Shown: positions 53,963-62,551 of the stretch, piece by piece
Position numbering within the stretch: position 1 is the first letter of the stretch
Layout: each line of letters opens with the position of its first letter
DNA from: Anaerosolibacter sp.
GTDB lineage: Bacteria > Bacillota > Clostridia > Peptostreptococcales > Thermotaleaceae
Assembly: GCF_029240175.1 (NCBI RefSeq)
Contig: NZ_JARBTM010000010.1
Coordinates: 34,754 to 98,753 of the forward strand
Reading direction: 5' to 3'
Length of the DNA stretch: 64,000 nucleotides
The notes under the pieces: generated by a model
Told to the model about the DNA's origin: nothing
Databases searched by the model: none
What the model saw: the letters and a program-made list of their open reading frames with translations, nothing else
Made by a program: the position numbers and the translations under genes

Positions 53963-55141
53963 CTTCGTTGAATACTTTTGTTGGAAAACATATTCTCCAT
54001 TAACCATTTTAATAATTGCTGCATCCTTTCCTTCTGGATTATGGGTATCTTTACTAATGGTTATTTGCCCTGTAATCCCTTTTACACTTGAAGTCTCTAA
54101 AGCATCCTTAATAGTTATAGGATCTACACTATTTGCCTTGTTCACTGCTGCTTCCAACAATTTAACAGCATCATATGCCATATAGCCGTTCAATTCCACA
54201 GCAAGACCATATTTCGCTTTATATGCATCTTTGAACCCCTGCACCTCTGGGTCATTAAAGTCAAGATGATTAACGATATAGCTGCCTTCTATGGCATCCT
54301 TTGCCATTTCAATCAAAACATCAGAAGGCCATCCATCACCGCCCATAAGCACTGCATTAATTCCCAACTCTCTCGCTTGATTGGCACTTAATGCCACTTC
54401 TTTAAAGAAGTATGGCATAAATATGATTTCTGGGTTTGCCTCTTTGATCTTACTTAATTGAGGTCTGAAATCTACATCACCAGACTTAAAAGCCTCTTTG
54501 GCAACGATTTCCCCACCCTTCTCAACGAAGGTTTTTTCGAAGAATTCAGTTAATCCTTGAGAGTAATCATCTGCCACATCATATAGAATTGCAGCTTTCT
54601 TTAGATTAAGAACATCTACAGCATAACCTGCAGCCACAGCCCCCTGATAAGGATCTATGAAGCATACCCTAAAGTTAAATGGTTTCACATTGCCATCTAC
54701 CACAGTAACCTTCGGATTTGTCGCGACGGTGGCAATATCCGGCACCTTCATTTCCTCCAACACTGAAGAAATAGCTATGGCCTGACCACTGGCGTTTGGT
54801 CCAATGATTGCAGCAACCTTATCTTGTGATGTCAGTCTCTTTACAGCGTTTACAGCCTCAGCAGCATCACCGCGGGTATCATATCCAATAACTTCCACTT
54901 GTTTTCCTAGAAGGCCTCCCTTAGCATTGATCTCTTCAAACATCATTTTCACAGTATTCAATTCACACTGTCCCCATACTGCCTGATCTCCAGTTAACGA
55001 ACCAATCCATCCTACTTTAACAACCTCTGCCGATGCAGGTCCTGCGGTATTTTCCTGTGCAGGCTTAGGGGTACATCCAGCTACACCTAAGGTTACCACC
55101 AATAATGCTGCCAGGACGATTAAATAAATCCTTCTTCTCAT
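53960..55141 (-). CDS. livK: Branched-chain amino acid-binding lipoprotein LivK
   Basis: Substrate-binding protein of the Liv importer. The 393-aa precursor has a signal peptide and lipobox GVAGC (Cys23). The mature protein follows the type I periplasmic-binding fold: VKVGWIGSLTGDQAVWGQCELN, IIGPNASGQAIAISSVLE, and DYSQGLTEFFEKTF. Ligand range (Leu/Ile/Val or other amino acids, or amides) cannot be read from sequence. It is the first gene of livKHMGF; a run of G-rich DNA gives a strong ribosome site. Confidence 0.93.
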   Translation of the reverse strand: MRRRIYLIVLAALLVVTLGVAGCTPKPAQENTAGPASAEVVKVGWIGSLTGDQAVWGQCELNTVKMMFEEINAKGGLLGKQVEVIGYDTRGDAAEAVNAVKRLTSQDKVAAIIGPNASGQAIAISSVLEEMKVPDIATVATNPKVTVVDGNVKPFNFRVCFIDPYQGAVAAGYAVDVLNLKKAAILYDVADDYSQGLTEFFEKTFVEKGGEIVAKEAFKSGDVDFRPQLSKIKEANPEIIFMPYFFKEVALSANQARELGINAVLMGGDGWPSDVLIEMAKDAIEGSYIVNHLDFNDPEVQGFKDAYKAKYGLAVELNGYMAYDAVKLLEAAVNKANSVDPITIKDALETSSVKGITGQITISKDTHNPEGKDAAIIKMVNGEYVFQQKYSTK

Positions 55142-55339
55142 CTTCTTCCCTCCCCAATTATACTGAAACTTTTGGTAACGAGTGAATGATAGGAAATTCT
55201 TTTCTCAACTTCACTTGTATATTCGCTAAGTTTCAATTTGTTAATAGATATTATGAAAAGTGGACAAATATGAAAGAATAATTTTTTATCGATGAATTTT
55301 GTTTATTTTAATAACTCAATATGTTAATGATTCAAAAAT

Positions 55340-55371
55340 AGAAAAAAAAGATAGGGTTTTCCCCTATCTTT
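55340..55371 (-). terminator. Intrinsic terminator of the DEAD-box gene
   Basis: A 10-bp perfect stem (55347-55356 with 55362-55371; AAAGATAGGG and complement) and a minus-strand tail of eight or more Ts, right after the stop. Confidence 0.87.
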
Positions 55372-56958
55372 CTATCTGCCGCTAGCCGGCTCTGCATTTA
55401 CTTTTTTTCCTCGAATACGCATTTTGTTCATACGCTTAATAACTCGGTCAGCCTCTTCGACTGGCACTTCTACGAAAGTATACTTATCAAATATATCAAT
55501 AGTACCTACACGATTTCCTGGCAAACCAGCTTCATTAGCAATAGCACCTAATATATCTCCAGCCCTTACACGATCCCTCTTGCCCACATTCATAAATACT
55601 CTGGCCATACCAGCCTCTGAAGCACCTGTGTTTTCTAATGGATCTTCAGCGCCTTCCATGATATTAATTTTGTCTCTTTCCATCAAAAGCTTGGCCAAAG
55701 CAGCTGCAACATCAATGGAACTATATTCCTCCGTTAATTTCTCTACGATACCGGCATATTCAGTCAAATGACCTTCTTGTATCGTCTTAATAATTCTATT
55801 TGAGAAAGTCTCCCTTTGTCTCTCTGCAATATCAGTAAGGGAAGGCACAGGCTTTCTTTTTATTTTGGTCTTAGTAAACCTTTCGATAGTCTTCAAAAGA
55901 CTGAGTTGTCTTCCAGTTACAAATGTATAGGATATCCCAGTTTTTCCAGCGCGTCCCGTTCTTCCGATTCTGTGCACATAGTATTCGATATCTTCAGGGA
56001 TATCATAATTGATGACCAAATTCACGTTGTCCACATCTATTCCTCTTGCTGCAACATCCGTTGCAATCAATACTTCAATGGTTCCTTCTCTAAACTTCTT
56101 CATTACCCGATCTCTTTGACTTTGCTTCAAGTCACCATGAATACCTTCTACGAAATGTCCTCTACTTTGAAGACTTTCGACCAACTCATCTACACCTCTT
56201 TTTGTTCTACAGAAAATAACGCATAAACCCGACTTTTCCATATCTAAGAGCCTAGATAAAACTTCAAGCTTATCTTTTTCTTTTACCTCAAAATAATATT
56301 GTTCAATAAGCGGAACTGTAAGTTCTTGATGAACAACCTTTATTTTCTTAGGACTCTTTTGATAATTTTTCGCTAGATTCTCAATCTCTCTTGGCATAGT
56401 CGCTGAAAATAGAACCGTTTGTCTATTCTCAGGGGTTTCGTTTAAAATACTCTCAATATCTTCTAAAAAACCCATATCTAGCATTTGATCCGCTTCATCT
56501 AATACGACGATTTGAATATCTTGAAGTTTGATTGTTTTTCTACGTATATGATCCAAAAGTCTTCCTGGCGTTCCTACTACGATTTGAACCCCTGCTTTTA
56601 ATGCCTTTATTTGCCGCTCTATAGGTTGTCCCCCATAAATAGCTAAGGTTTTTACCCCATGCATATGCTTTGCAAACTTGCGTATTTCATCGGCAACCTG
56701 CATAGCAAGTTCCCTTGTAGGTGTCATAATCAAAGTCTGAGGATTTCTTGATTTTACATCCAATGCATTTAGTATAGGCATACCAAAAGCAGCTGTTTTA
56801 CCTGTTCCTGTTTGGGCTTGGCCAACAATATCTTTACCTTCAAGCATATCTGGAATCGCAGCCTTTTGGATAGGTGTAGGCTCCTCAAAACCCAAATCAT
56901 CGATGGCCTTAAGTATTTCATTTCTTAAACCTAATTCTTTAAAAGTTATCATTTCCAT
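55372..56958 (-). CDS. DEAD-box RNA helicase with DbpA-type RNA-binding tail
   Basis: ATP-dependent RNA helicase of the CshA/DeaD type. The 528-aa protein has the Q motif (FEEPTPIQ), motif I AQTGTGKT (48-55), PTRELA, DEAD, SAT and HRIGRTGR. From about residue 450 a DbpA C-terminal RRM-like domain follows (FMNVGKRDRVRAGDILGAI, GTIDIFDKYTFVEVP), which in DbpA recognises 23S rRNA hairpin 92. It is probably a ribosome-assembly or cold-adaptation helicase. The ribosome site is AGGAGAG. It diverges from the 57130 gene. Confidence 0.93.
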   Translation of the reverse strand: MEMITFKELGLRNEILKAIDDLGFEEPTPIQKAAIPDMLEGKDIVGQAQTGTGKTAAFGMPILNALDVKSRNPQTLIMTPTRELAMQVADEIRKFAKHMHGVKTLAIYGGQPIERQIKALKAGVQIVVGTPGRLLDHIRRKTIKLQDIQIVVLDEADQMLDMGFLEDIESILNETPENRQTVLFSATMPREIENLAKNYQKSPKKIKVVHQELTVPLIEQYYFEVKEKDKLEVLSRLLDMEKSGLCVIFCRTKRGVDELVESLQSRGHFVEGIHGDLKQSQRDRVMKKFREGTIEVLIATDVAARGIDVDNVNLVINYDIPEDIEYYVHRIGRTGRAGKTGISYTFVTGRQLSLLKTIERFTKTKIKRKPVPSLTDIAERQRETFSNRIIKTIQEGHLTEYAGIVEKLTEEYSSIDVAAALAKLLMERDKINIMEGAEDPLENTGASEAGMARVFMNVGKRDRVRAGDILGAIANEAGLPGNRVGTIDIFDKYTFVEVPVEEADRVIKRMNKMRIRGKKVNAEPASGR

Positions 56959-57129
56959 ATTTTCTCATCTCTCCTAATTTCTATATCTTTTATCTATTGA
57001 TTACCCGTTATTTCACGTTATATAGTAATATTATTCTCCTCTCACCAATTTTTTATCCGATTTCGTACAAGCAGTTATATTGTACTATTATTGTTCATAT
57101 ACTGAAGCACAAGGATTGGAGGTCTATTT

Positions 57130-57609
57130 ATGTATCTAAACATACCGGACAAAATGAAACGCAAAACAATTCCCGTTCATCAAAAAATTAATGCCTTTAA
57201 AGTCATGTCATTATCAAAGCAGTTTGAAAGAATATTTAAAACGGTCTTTTCCTGTAGGATATTTACGAATCCACAAGAAAACGCATGGTCTTTTACATAT
57301 CACTCCCAATGGGATATCACAATTACCTTGAGCTTTCACGATCATTATACGAAGCATTATTCCCATATTACCATAAAGGAATTCAATATACCACATATTT
57401 TTCGGGAAAAAGGCTTAGATAAAGAACTATTATATGTAATTCTTAGATTCGTAGAGAACCTAGATTTTGATATACTAACATTTTCTATAGATTCAAAGGC
57501 CAATGCTTGGCTATGCTCAAACTTCAATTTCAAAGAACTTAACTATCACGAAATGTTCTTAACCCTTAAGCCTAAATTCATCATCAAATCTAATATTACC
57601 AATGATTAG
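57130..57609 (+). CDS. Degenerate GNAT-like protein, function unknown
   Basis: One of three plus-strand genes: 159 aa behind a good GGAGGT site. The C-terminal half has a GNAT-like order: HIFREKGLDKELLYVILRFV (as in the RxxGxG acetyl-CoA loop, but with D for G), then LTFSIDSKANAWLCSNFNFKEL (as in the N..A..L..K.GF segment). The N-terminal half has no clear β1-β4 core motifs. It may be an inactive or very divergent acetyltransferase. A long hairpin follows. The assignment is by pattern only. Confidence 0.72.
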   Translation: MYLNIPDKMKRKTIPVHQKINAFKVMSLSKQFERIFKTVFSCRIFTNPQENAWSFTYHSQWDITITLSFHDHYTKHYSHITIKEFNIPHIFREKGLDKELLYVILRFVENLDFDILTFSIDSKANAWLCSNFNFKELNYHEMFLTLKPKFIIKSNITND

Positions 57610-57612
57610 ATC

Positions 57613-57657
57613 GTCATGACAAAGCCTCGAGCATAATGTTCGAGGCTTTGTTATGAC
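57613..57657. terminator. Hairpin between converging genes
   Basis: An 18-bp stem with one G·U pair (57613-57630 with 57640-57657) lies between the GNAT-like gene and the ABC-F gene. The flanks are not strongly T-rich, so termination efficiency is uncertain, but the position suits a bidirectional terminator. Confidence 0.68.
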
Positions 57658-57659
57658 AA

Positions 57660-59216
57660 TTAAACAATTTTATTGCTCCAGCTTTCCACATTCCAAACAT
57701 CTGTAATCCAGTCTTGATAAAATTCTGGTTCGTGGCATACAAATAAAACCGTTCCTTTAAAATCCTTTAATGCCTTTTTCAATTCCTCTTTTGCCTCCAC
57801 ATCCAGATGATTCGTTGGCTCATCTAGGATCAAGACGTTACATTCTCTTTGCATCAGCTTACTCAATCTCACCTTTGCTTGTTCTCCACCGCTCAGAACT
57901 TTCATCTGACTGGTTATGCGGTCGTTACCTAACCCAGCCAAGGCAAGAGCTTGCCTTACTTCAAATTGGGTAAAGCTAGGAAACTCACTCCACAACTCTT
58001 CTAGGGCAGAGCGATCATTATCATAATTAGATTCCTGCTCAAAGTAACCCGGAATCACATAATCTCCCTTTTCAACCCTACCGTCATATGAAGTAATGAA
58101 TCCCAGTAAGGTTTTTAACAGGGTTGATTTTCCAAGACCATTACATCCCACGATGGCAATCTTCTGTCCTCGTTCCAAGCTGATATTTAACGGCTTTGTT
58201 AAGGGTCCATCATATCCAATCACCAGGTCTTTGGTTGTAAAAATAAATCGTCCAGGGGTTCTAGCTTCCTTAAAGAAGAATGTGGGCTTTGCTTTCTCCC
58301 TTGGTTTTTCAATTATTTCAATTTTGTCCAGTCGCTTCTGGCGGCTGTTTGCCATTCCACGCGTAGCAACCCTAGCCTTATTTCGGGCAATAAAATCCTC
58401 CAGCTTTGCAATTTCTTGCTGCTGTCTATTAAATGCATTGATTTGCTGTTCCTTTTTAATTTCGTATAGTCTCATGAAGTCGTTGTAATTTCCTACATAC
58501 CTTGTTAGTTCTTTATTCTCCACATGATAGATGATGTTTACAACTTTATTTAGGAATTCAACATCATGGGATATAAGAACAAAACTGTTTTCATAATCCT
58601 GTAAAAATCTCGTCAACCAATCAATATGCTCTACATCTAAATAGTTCGTAGGCTCATCTAGAAGTAAAATCGTAGGCTTTTCAAGCAGCAACTTTGCCAA
58701 AAGTACTTTTGTACGCTGCCCACCACTAAGATCCTGTACTTCCCTGTCAAAACCAATGGCACCCAGTCCTAATCCATTTCCGACCTCTTCTACCTTGGCA
58801 TCAATCATATAAAATCCGCTAGATTCCAGTGTATTTTGGATATCTCCCATATCTTCCAGAAGCTTTTCTAGTTCCGTTTCATCTGCGTCTGCCATTCGGT
58901 CACCAATTTGGAGCATTTCTTCCTCAAGCTCAAATAAATATTTAAAAGCATCCCGTAAAACCTCTCGTATTGTCTTTCCAGGCGTTAACACTGTATGCTG
59001 ATCCAAATAACCTACCTTTACACGATTAGACCAGATGACTTTTCCCTCATCGGGGGTCAACTTTCCAGTAACAATATTTAAAAATGTTGATTTTCCCTCA
59101 CCATTTGCACCTATCAATCCTACATGTTCGCCCTTTAAGAGCCTGAAGGATACATCTTGAAATATGGCACGATCACCAAAACCATGGCTTATATTTTGAA
59201 CTGTCAAAACACTCAT
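57660..59216 (-). CDS. ABC-F family ATPase
   Basis: Cytosolic protein with two ABC domains and no membrane span; ABC-F proteins act on the ribosome as translation factors or give antibiotic protection. In 518 aa: Walker A GANGEGKST (36-44), LSGGQRTK, ILLLDEPTNYLD; the inter-domain linker (about 235-300), basic and helical; then GCNGLGKST, LSGGEQAKVRLSKLM and VLILDEPTNHLD. The linker is of ordinary length, unlike the extended antibiotic-resistance domains of Vga/Lsa, so a housekeeping role (YfmM- or Uup-like) is more likely; subgroup uncertain. I start at 59216 after AAAGGAG. Confidence 0.92.
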   Translation of the reverse strand: MSVLTVQNISHGFGDRAIFQDVSFRLLKGEHVGLIGANGEGKSTFLNIVTGKLTPDEGKVIWSNRVKVGYLDQHTVLTPGKTIREVLRDAFKYLFELEEEMLQIGDRMADADETELEKLLEDMGDIQNTLESSGFYMIDAKVEEVGNGLGLGAIGFDREVQDLSGGQRTKVLLAKLLLEKPTILLLDEPTNYLDVEHIDWLTRFLQDYENSFVLISHDVEFLNKVVNIIYHVENKELTRYVGNYNDFMRLYEIKKEQQINAFNRQQQEIAKLEDFIARNKARVATRGMANSRQKRLDKIEIIEKPREKAKPTFFFKEARTPGRFIFTTKDLVIGYDGPLTKPLNISLERGQKIAIVGCNGLGKSTLLKTLLGFITSYDGRVEKGDYVIPGYFEQESNYDNDRSALEELWSEFPSFTQFEVRQALALAGLGNDRITSQMKVLSGGEQAKVRLSKLMQRECNVLILDEPTNHLDVEAKEELKKALKDFKGTVLFVCHEPEFYQDWITDVWNVESWSNKIV

Positions 59217-59246
59217 CGTTTTTTCTCCTTTGCTCTTCAATATACA

Positions 59247-59290
59247 TACCTTTCTATTTTATAACAAATACCTTTCTATTTTATAACAAA
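59247..59290 (-). repeat. 22-bp perfect tandem repeat before the ABC-F gene
   Basis: TACCTTTCTATTTTATAACA followed by AA is present twice in a row (59247-59268, 59269-59290). On the minus strand each copy contains TATAAAAT, so the duplication doubles a possible -10 region. A TTGAAC with 17-bp spacing lies upstream of the distal copy. Confidence 0.85.
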
Positions 59291-59343
59291 ATCATGCAAA
59301 GTTCAAAATAAAAAAATGAGTTTTTTTATTTTTCTACAAAAAT

Positions 59344-59497
59344 GCATCTAACGATGCCTTCGCTAGGGGAACCTAGTTCCCCTTCGACGGCTGCTCGGCA
59401 CCCTGAGCACCCCTCTGACTACGGCATGGGAATACTTCCCCTGCACCCCTGATTTTTTATTTAATAGGAAAGTAGAACTTACCTATTAAATAAAAAA
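59344..59497. repeat. Multi-hairpin 154-bp dispersed element, copy B
   Basis: Gap-free match to 50000-50153. The six differences fall at positions matching 50052, 50057, 50084, 50114, 50137 and 50148 of copy A. Copy B has a perfect GGGAA/TTCCC hairpin (59428-59440) that is imperfect in copy A, but a mismatch in the GGCTGC hairpin. The long stem 59453-59472/59478-59497 is kept, with one mismatch at 59481. The element stands between the ABC-F start and the terminator of the propeller gene. Confidence 0.9.
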
Positions 59498-59522
59498 TTT
59501 GCAGCAGTAATCCTGCTGCAAA
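59498..59522 (-). terminator. Intrinsic terminator of the propeller gene
   Basis: A 10-bp perfect stem (TTTGCAGCAG at 59498-59507, complement at 59513-59522), followed on the minus strand by TTTTTTATTTAA supplied by the 154-bp element. It lies 6 bp after the stop. Confidence 0.85.
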
Positions 59523-59528
59523 CCTCAT

Positions 59529-60839
59529 TTACTTTCTCGGAGCAAATAATATTCCCCTCCGCTTTCTATTTAAATACTCTTCGATGATCTCAATTCTTTC
59601 TTCTAATTTTCTTACTTCTGATCTTATCTGATCTATTTCACTATTCTGAGTTGTATTATTTTTTATTTCATTTTTAACTGATTCTTTTACTTCTTTCCCT
59701 TGTCTTTTCTCCATTGAATCCAAGATATCTTTCAACCCCCTTAACTCTTCACTCATCATATTGGATGGGCTTCCATCCTTTTCTTTTTTTTTTGATTTTA
59801 GCGGAATCTCTGTCGCTTGATCTAAAGAACCAAATCCAATAAAAGAAAAAGCAGGAAATTCTCTACCAAAGGAATAATTTAACTGATAATTTCTCTTCAA
59901 GTTTTCATCATTACTTAAAAATTTATAGTGCACAAAAGTCTGTTCCTTCGATGCTTTCCATAAATAAGGTACACTCCATGTATTGCCCATATCCATTGTA
60001 AAACTGCTGACTACTTGATCATACTCTGTCCATACAACCCAGAGTTTGTTATCATTATATACAAAAGTCGGATAAGAACAATTTGCTGGATTTGAAACAT
60101 ATTCCTCCGTCATTTTTGTTATTTGATTTCCTTTTATCTTATAGCCTTCATATCTAACAACTAAATTTCCTTCCACATATTCGCTATAGGTCAAATGAAA
60201 ATTTGTTTTATTCGTCATGAGTATGTCTAAATACATCTTATAATTTGTTCCAAAAGTCAACTGGGTAGAAGCACTCCATTTTTTATTCAGCGTGTCAAAG
60301 AACTTTAAAAAAATTTGTTCCTCATTCCCTATTTGATTATAGTAACATAGCATTAAATGATTTTTATCCATAGACAATTGAAAGGGATTTAGCACCTCTT
60401 TTCGTCCTATATCTTCCACTTCATAGGTACTCCACGTCTGTTTCTCATATAGGTGATGATAAATTCTATATCGTCGATCGCTTTCCCCACTGGCAACGCA
60501 ATATAAAATATGAACGGTCTTTTCATAAGCTGTTATATTCAGATTAAGTATTTTTGTAGGATTTGCCTCAACCAATGTGCTGGTGTGCCAGCTGCTATTT
60601 GTGTAGTCAAGTAATAAAATACTTCCATCTTTCTTTTGACAGACCACATAAAGGGTATCATCTTTATCAATGGCCACATCAAATGCTAAAGAACAGTCCT
60701 CAATCAGCACTGTCTTTTCTGTGTTTCCCAGCGACTTATCAAAGTATACCAATACAATTTTTTCTTCACTCCATAGGAAGCTGTATATATTTCCAAAACT
60801 GTCACTTACTAATACACTTGCTTGATTTACAAAGCCCAT
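59529..60839 (-). CDS. β-propeller-like protein with C-terminal coiled coil; function unknown
   Basis: I do not recognise this 436-aa protein. Residues 1-340 are β-rich; a W-[ST/HT] motif recurs at Trp84, Trp136, Trp188 and Trp288 (a gap at about 240 would make the period 52, 52, 52, 48), fitting a five- to six-bladed propeller. One blade has an Asp-box (TMDMGNTW) as in sialidase-type folds. Residues 345-358 are Lys-rich, and 362-425 form a likely coiled coil ending in NRKRRG. No signal peptide is seen. It diverges from the Cys-rich gene 61060-62001. A binding or scaffold role, perhaps in spore surface assembly, is an inference from the neighbour only. Confidence 0.75.
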   Translation of the reverse strand: MGFVNQASVLVSDSFGNIYSFLWSEEKIVLVYFDKSLGNTEKTVLIEDCSLAFDVAIDKDDTLYVVCQKKDGSILLLDYTNSSWHTSTLVEANPTKILNLNITAYEKTVHILYCVASGESDRRYRIYHHLYEKQTWSTYEVEDIGRKEVLNPFQLSMDKNHLMLCYYNQIGNEEQIFLKFFDTLNKKWSASTQLTFGTNYKMYLDILMTNKTNFHLTYSEYVEGNLVVRYEGYKIKGNQITKMTEEYVSNPANCSYPTFVYNDNKLWVVWTEYDQVVSSFTMDMGNTWSVPYLWKASKEQTFVHYKFLSNDENLKRNYQLNYSFGREFPAFSFIGFGSLDQATEIPLKSKKKEKDGSPSNMMSEELRGLKDILDSMEKRQGKEVKESVKNEIKNNTTQNSEIDQIRSEVRKLEERIEIIEEYLNRKRRGILFAPRK

Positions 60840-61012
60840 AACCTCACCACCTCATAAAATAATATAGCCTATCAGGTTTTACGTCCTCTTATCCATCCTA
60901 GTATCCTATTTTTAAGCTAATCCCTTCATATCACCATATTCGGACTACTTATAAAATATGACAAATTCCATAACAGCAGTAACATAAAACGGCCTATAGA
61001 ATATACTGGCAT

Positions 61013-61030
61013 TAGAAATAGATATTTCTA
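61013..61030 (+). promoter_or_regulatory. 8-bp palindromic hairpin/operator before the Cys-rich gene
   Basis: TAGAAATA-GA-TATTTCTA is a perfect inverted repeat 29 bp before the ATG of the Cys-rich gene. It could be an operator or a leader hairpin. I found no convincing σE or σK promoter in the divergent region 60840-61059. Confidence 0.4.
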
Positions 61031-61059
61031 AATATTATTGATGATAAGGAGGTAAGCAT

Positions 61060-62001
61060 ATGGCAGGCAACCATAATAATGATGTATTAGGTCTTTCCAT
61101 TACTGATAGATGCTGTAGAGGTACTACCGGCTGTGATTGGGATGGCACTCTTCGAAGAGTTGTCAATGAACCTATCTATGTTCAAAAGGTATATGATGCA
61201 GCCTTATTCAATCTTCAAGGCTTAAGGACTGCAGCAAATCAGGTATTTTCTCCATCCCTAGGTGAAGGTGCAAGAATCATTAGAATACTAGACATCCGCT
61301 GTAGAAAATTCTTTAACCCTGCAAACATTAATGACGCAAGAAACCTACGGGCAATCCCCACAACAACAATCTCTGGCGGCGAGGTTGTGGAAGATGGCTG
61401 CGGTAACCCTGTACGTGTGATCGGTCCTGATGGAACTGCATCCGAAACATTAGTCTATGCAAATACACAAGATTGCGATGAAGAAGGAAGAGGTACACCT
61501 ATCTTTGGCACACAAAATGTTGAAATCGTTGGAAGTGTTATCGTAGAAATCGATGCCATATTTACAGATGATTGCGACAAAGAGTGTGAAGTAACGTTAA
61601 GTGCAACCATTCCAATTGGTTCAGAGCAACATCCACTATTACTCACTAACTTCTTCGAATTGTGTCTTCCATCTGTAATTGATACAGCTTTCTTGCCAAG
61701 ATTCACAGAATTCTGCAATATTAGCTGTGAAACAAGATTGGCAACCAACAGCATTTCAAGGGATATCGTGATTGATCCAAGGACCGGAACAGTTAGAGCG
61801 AATCTTTTGATCGCATTATGCGTAACTTGCGAGAAAAAAATCATTGTTCCAGTACAATTGTGTGTATTATCTACTGGATTCCCTGTACTTTCTGCTGAGA
61901 CTGCGCCTATTTGCTCAAGCTTCCCACAACTATTCCCAGATCAAATTGACAGACGTCGCCCCTGTGCGCAAGAAGCTGAAATTGAAGTTCAAACAGAATA
62001 G
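61060..62001 (+). CDS. Cysteine-rich (16 Cys) candidate spore-surface protein
   Basis: A 313-aa protein with no signal peptide or membrane span. Cysteines: 18, 19, 25, 81, 114, 139, 172, 176, 202, 219, 223, 254, 257, 268, 285, 302 — including CC, CxxC (254/257) and CxxxC pairs. Residues 150-275 are β-rich with repeated VEIVGSVIVEIDAIF, VTLSATIPIG and RANLLIALCV strands. This fits a disulfide-cross-linked, self-assembling exosporium or coat protein, a class known in clostridia (for example CsxA of C. sporogenes); I cannot confirm homology. AAGGAGG precedes the ATG; a strong terminator follows. It is divergent from the propeller gene. Confidence 0.82.
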   Translation: MAGNHNNDVLGLSITDRCCRGTTGCDWDGTLRRVVNEPIYVQKVYDAALFNLQGLRTAANQVFSPSLGEGARIIRILDIRCRKFFNPANINDARNLRAIPTTTISGGEVVEDGCGNPVRVIGPDGTASETLVYANTQDCDEEGRGTPIFGTQNVEIVGSVIVEIDAIFTDDCDKECEVTLSATIPIGSEQHPLLLTNFFELCLPSVIDTAFLPRFTEFCNISCETRLATNSISRDIVIDPRTGTVRANLLIALCVTCEKKIIVPVQLCVLSTGFPVLSAETAPICSSFPQLFPDQIDRRRPCAQEAEIEVQTE

Positions 62002-62005
62002 TTAA

Positions 62006-62041
62006 TAAGTAAAAAACACTCAAACGAGTGTTTTTTACTTA
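62006..62041 (+). terminator. Intrinsic terminator of the Cys-rich gene
   Basis: A 16-bp perfect stem (62006-62021 with 62026-62041; it holds a six-A/six-T run) with a 4-nt loop, 5 bp after the stop. Confidence 0.85.
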
Positions 62042-62107
62042 AGCTTTATTGGTTTTTTGCTCTGCAGACTGGAGCTCTAAGACAAATTACGACTTCCTTA
62101 CTGGAAT

Positions 62108-62503
62108 CTATTCCCATTTAAATAATGAGATGAAACCATTGTTTTCCCTTGAGAGACCAAATTTATTGTAAAAATCCTCTTCTCCTGACTTAGTAATCAG
62201 TATGGGATTTAACTTGTTTTCTTTGAGAAATGCCAGTAATTCCTCCATAATTTTTGTTCCAACTCTCTGTCTCTGATAATCTTTATGTACAAGCAATCGC
62301 AAAATATATGCATGCTTGATTCCATCAGAGAGAACCTGAACAAAGCCAACCAGTTTACCATCCTCACCTCGTGCTGTGATCCATCCCCAAGATAACGCCA
62401 ATGTTTTATCTAATTTTTCCACTGGGTTTATGGCCCATCCTATGGTCTGAAGCAATTCATTTAATTCAGTGGTATTTATATCTGCGTTCCTCTCAATTTT
62501 CAT
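62108..62503 (-). CDS. GNAT family N-acetyltransferase
   Basis: A 131-aa single-domain acetyltransferase. The acetyl-CoA loop is RQRVGTKIMEELL after the β4 strand AYILRLLVHKDY, and the C-terminus has EDFYNKFGLSRENNGFI. The substrate is unknown; this layout is close to small GNATs acting on amines or peptides. AGGAG precedes the ATG. It is 48 bp after the histidinol phosphatase gene. Confidence 0.92.
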   Translation of the reverse strand: MKIERNADINTTELNELLQTIGWAINPVEKLDKTLALSWGWITARGEDGKLVGFVQVLSDGIKHAYILRLLVHKDYQRQRVGTKIMEELLAFLKENKLNPILITKSGEEDFYNKFGLSRENNGFISLFKWE

Positions 62504-62551
62504 GCTATTCTCCTCTCCGCAATTATTGTTTTGTTCAAGCTCTCTATGATG

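Noticed and set aside
59344..59497. Insertion sequence
   Set aside because: The element has no transposase frame and is only 154 bp; if mobile, it is non-autonomous.
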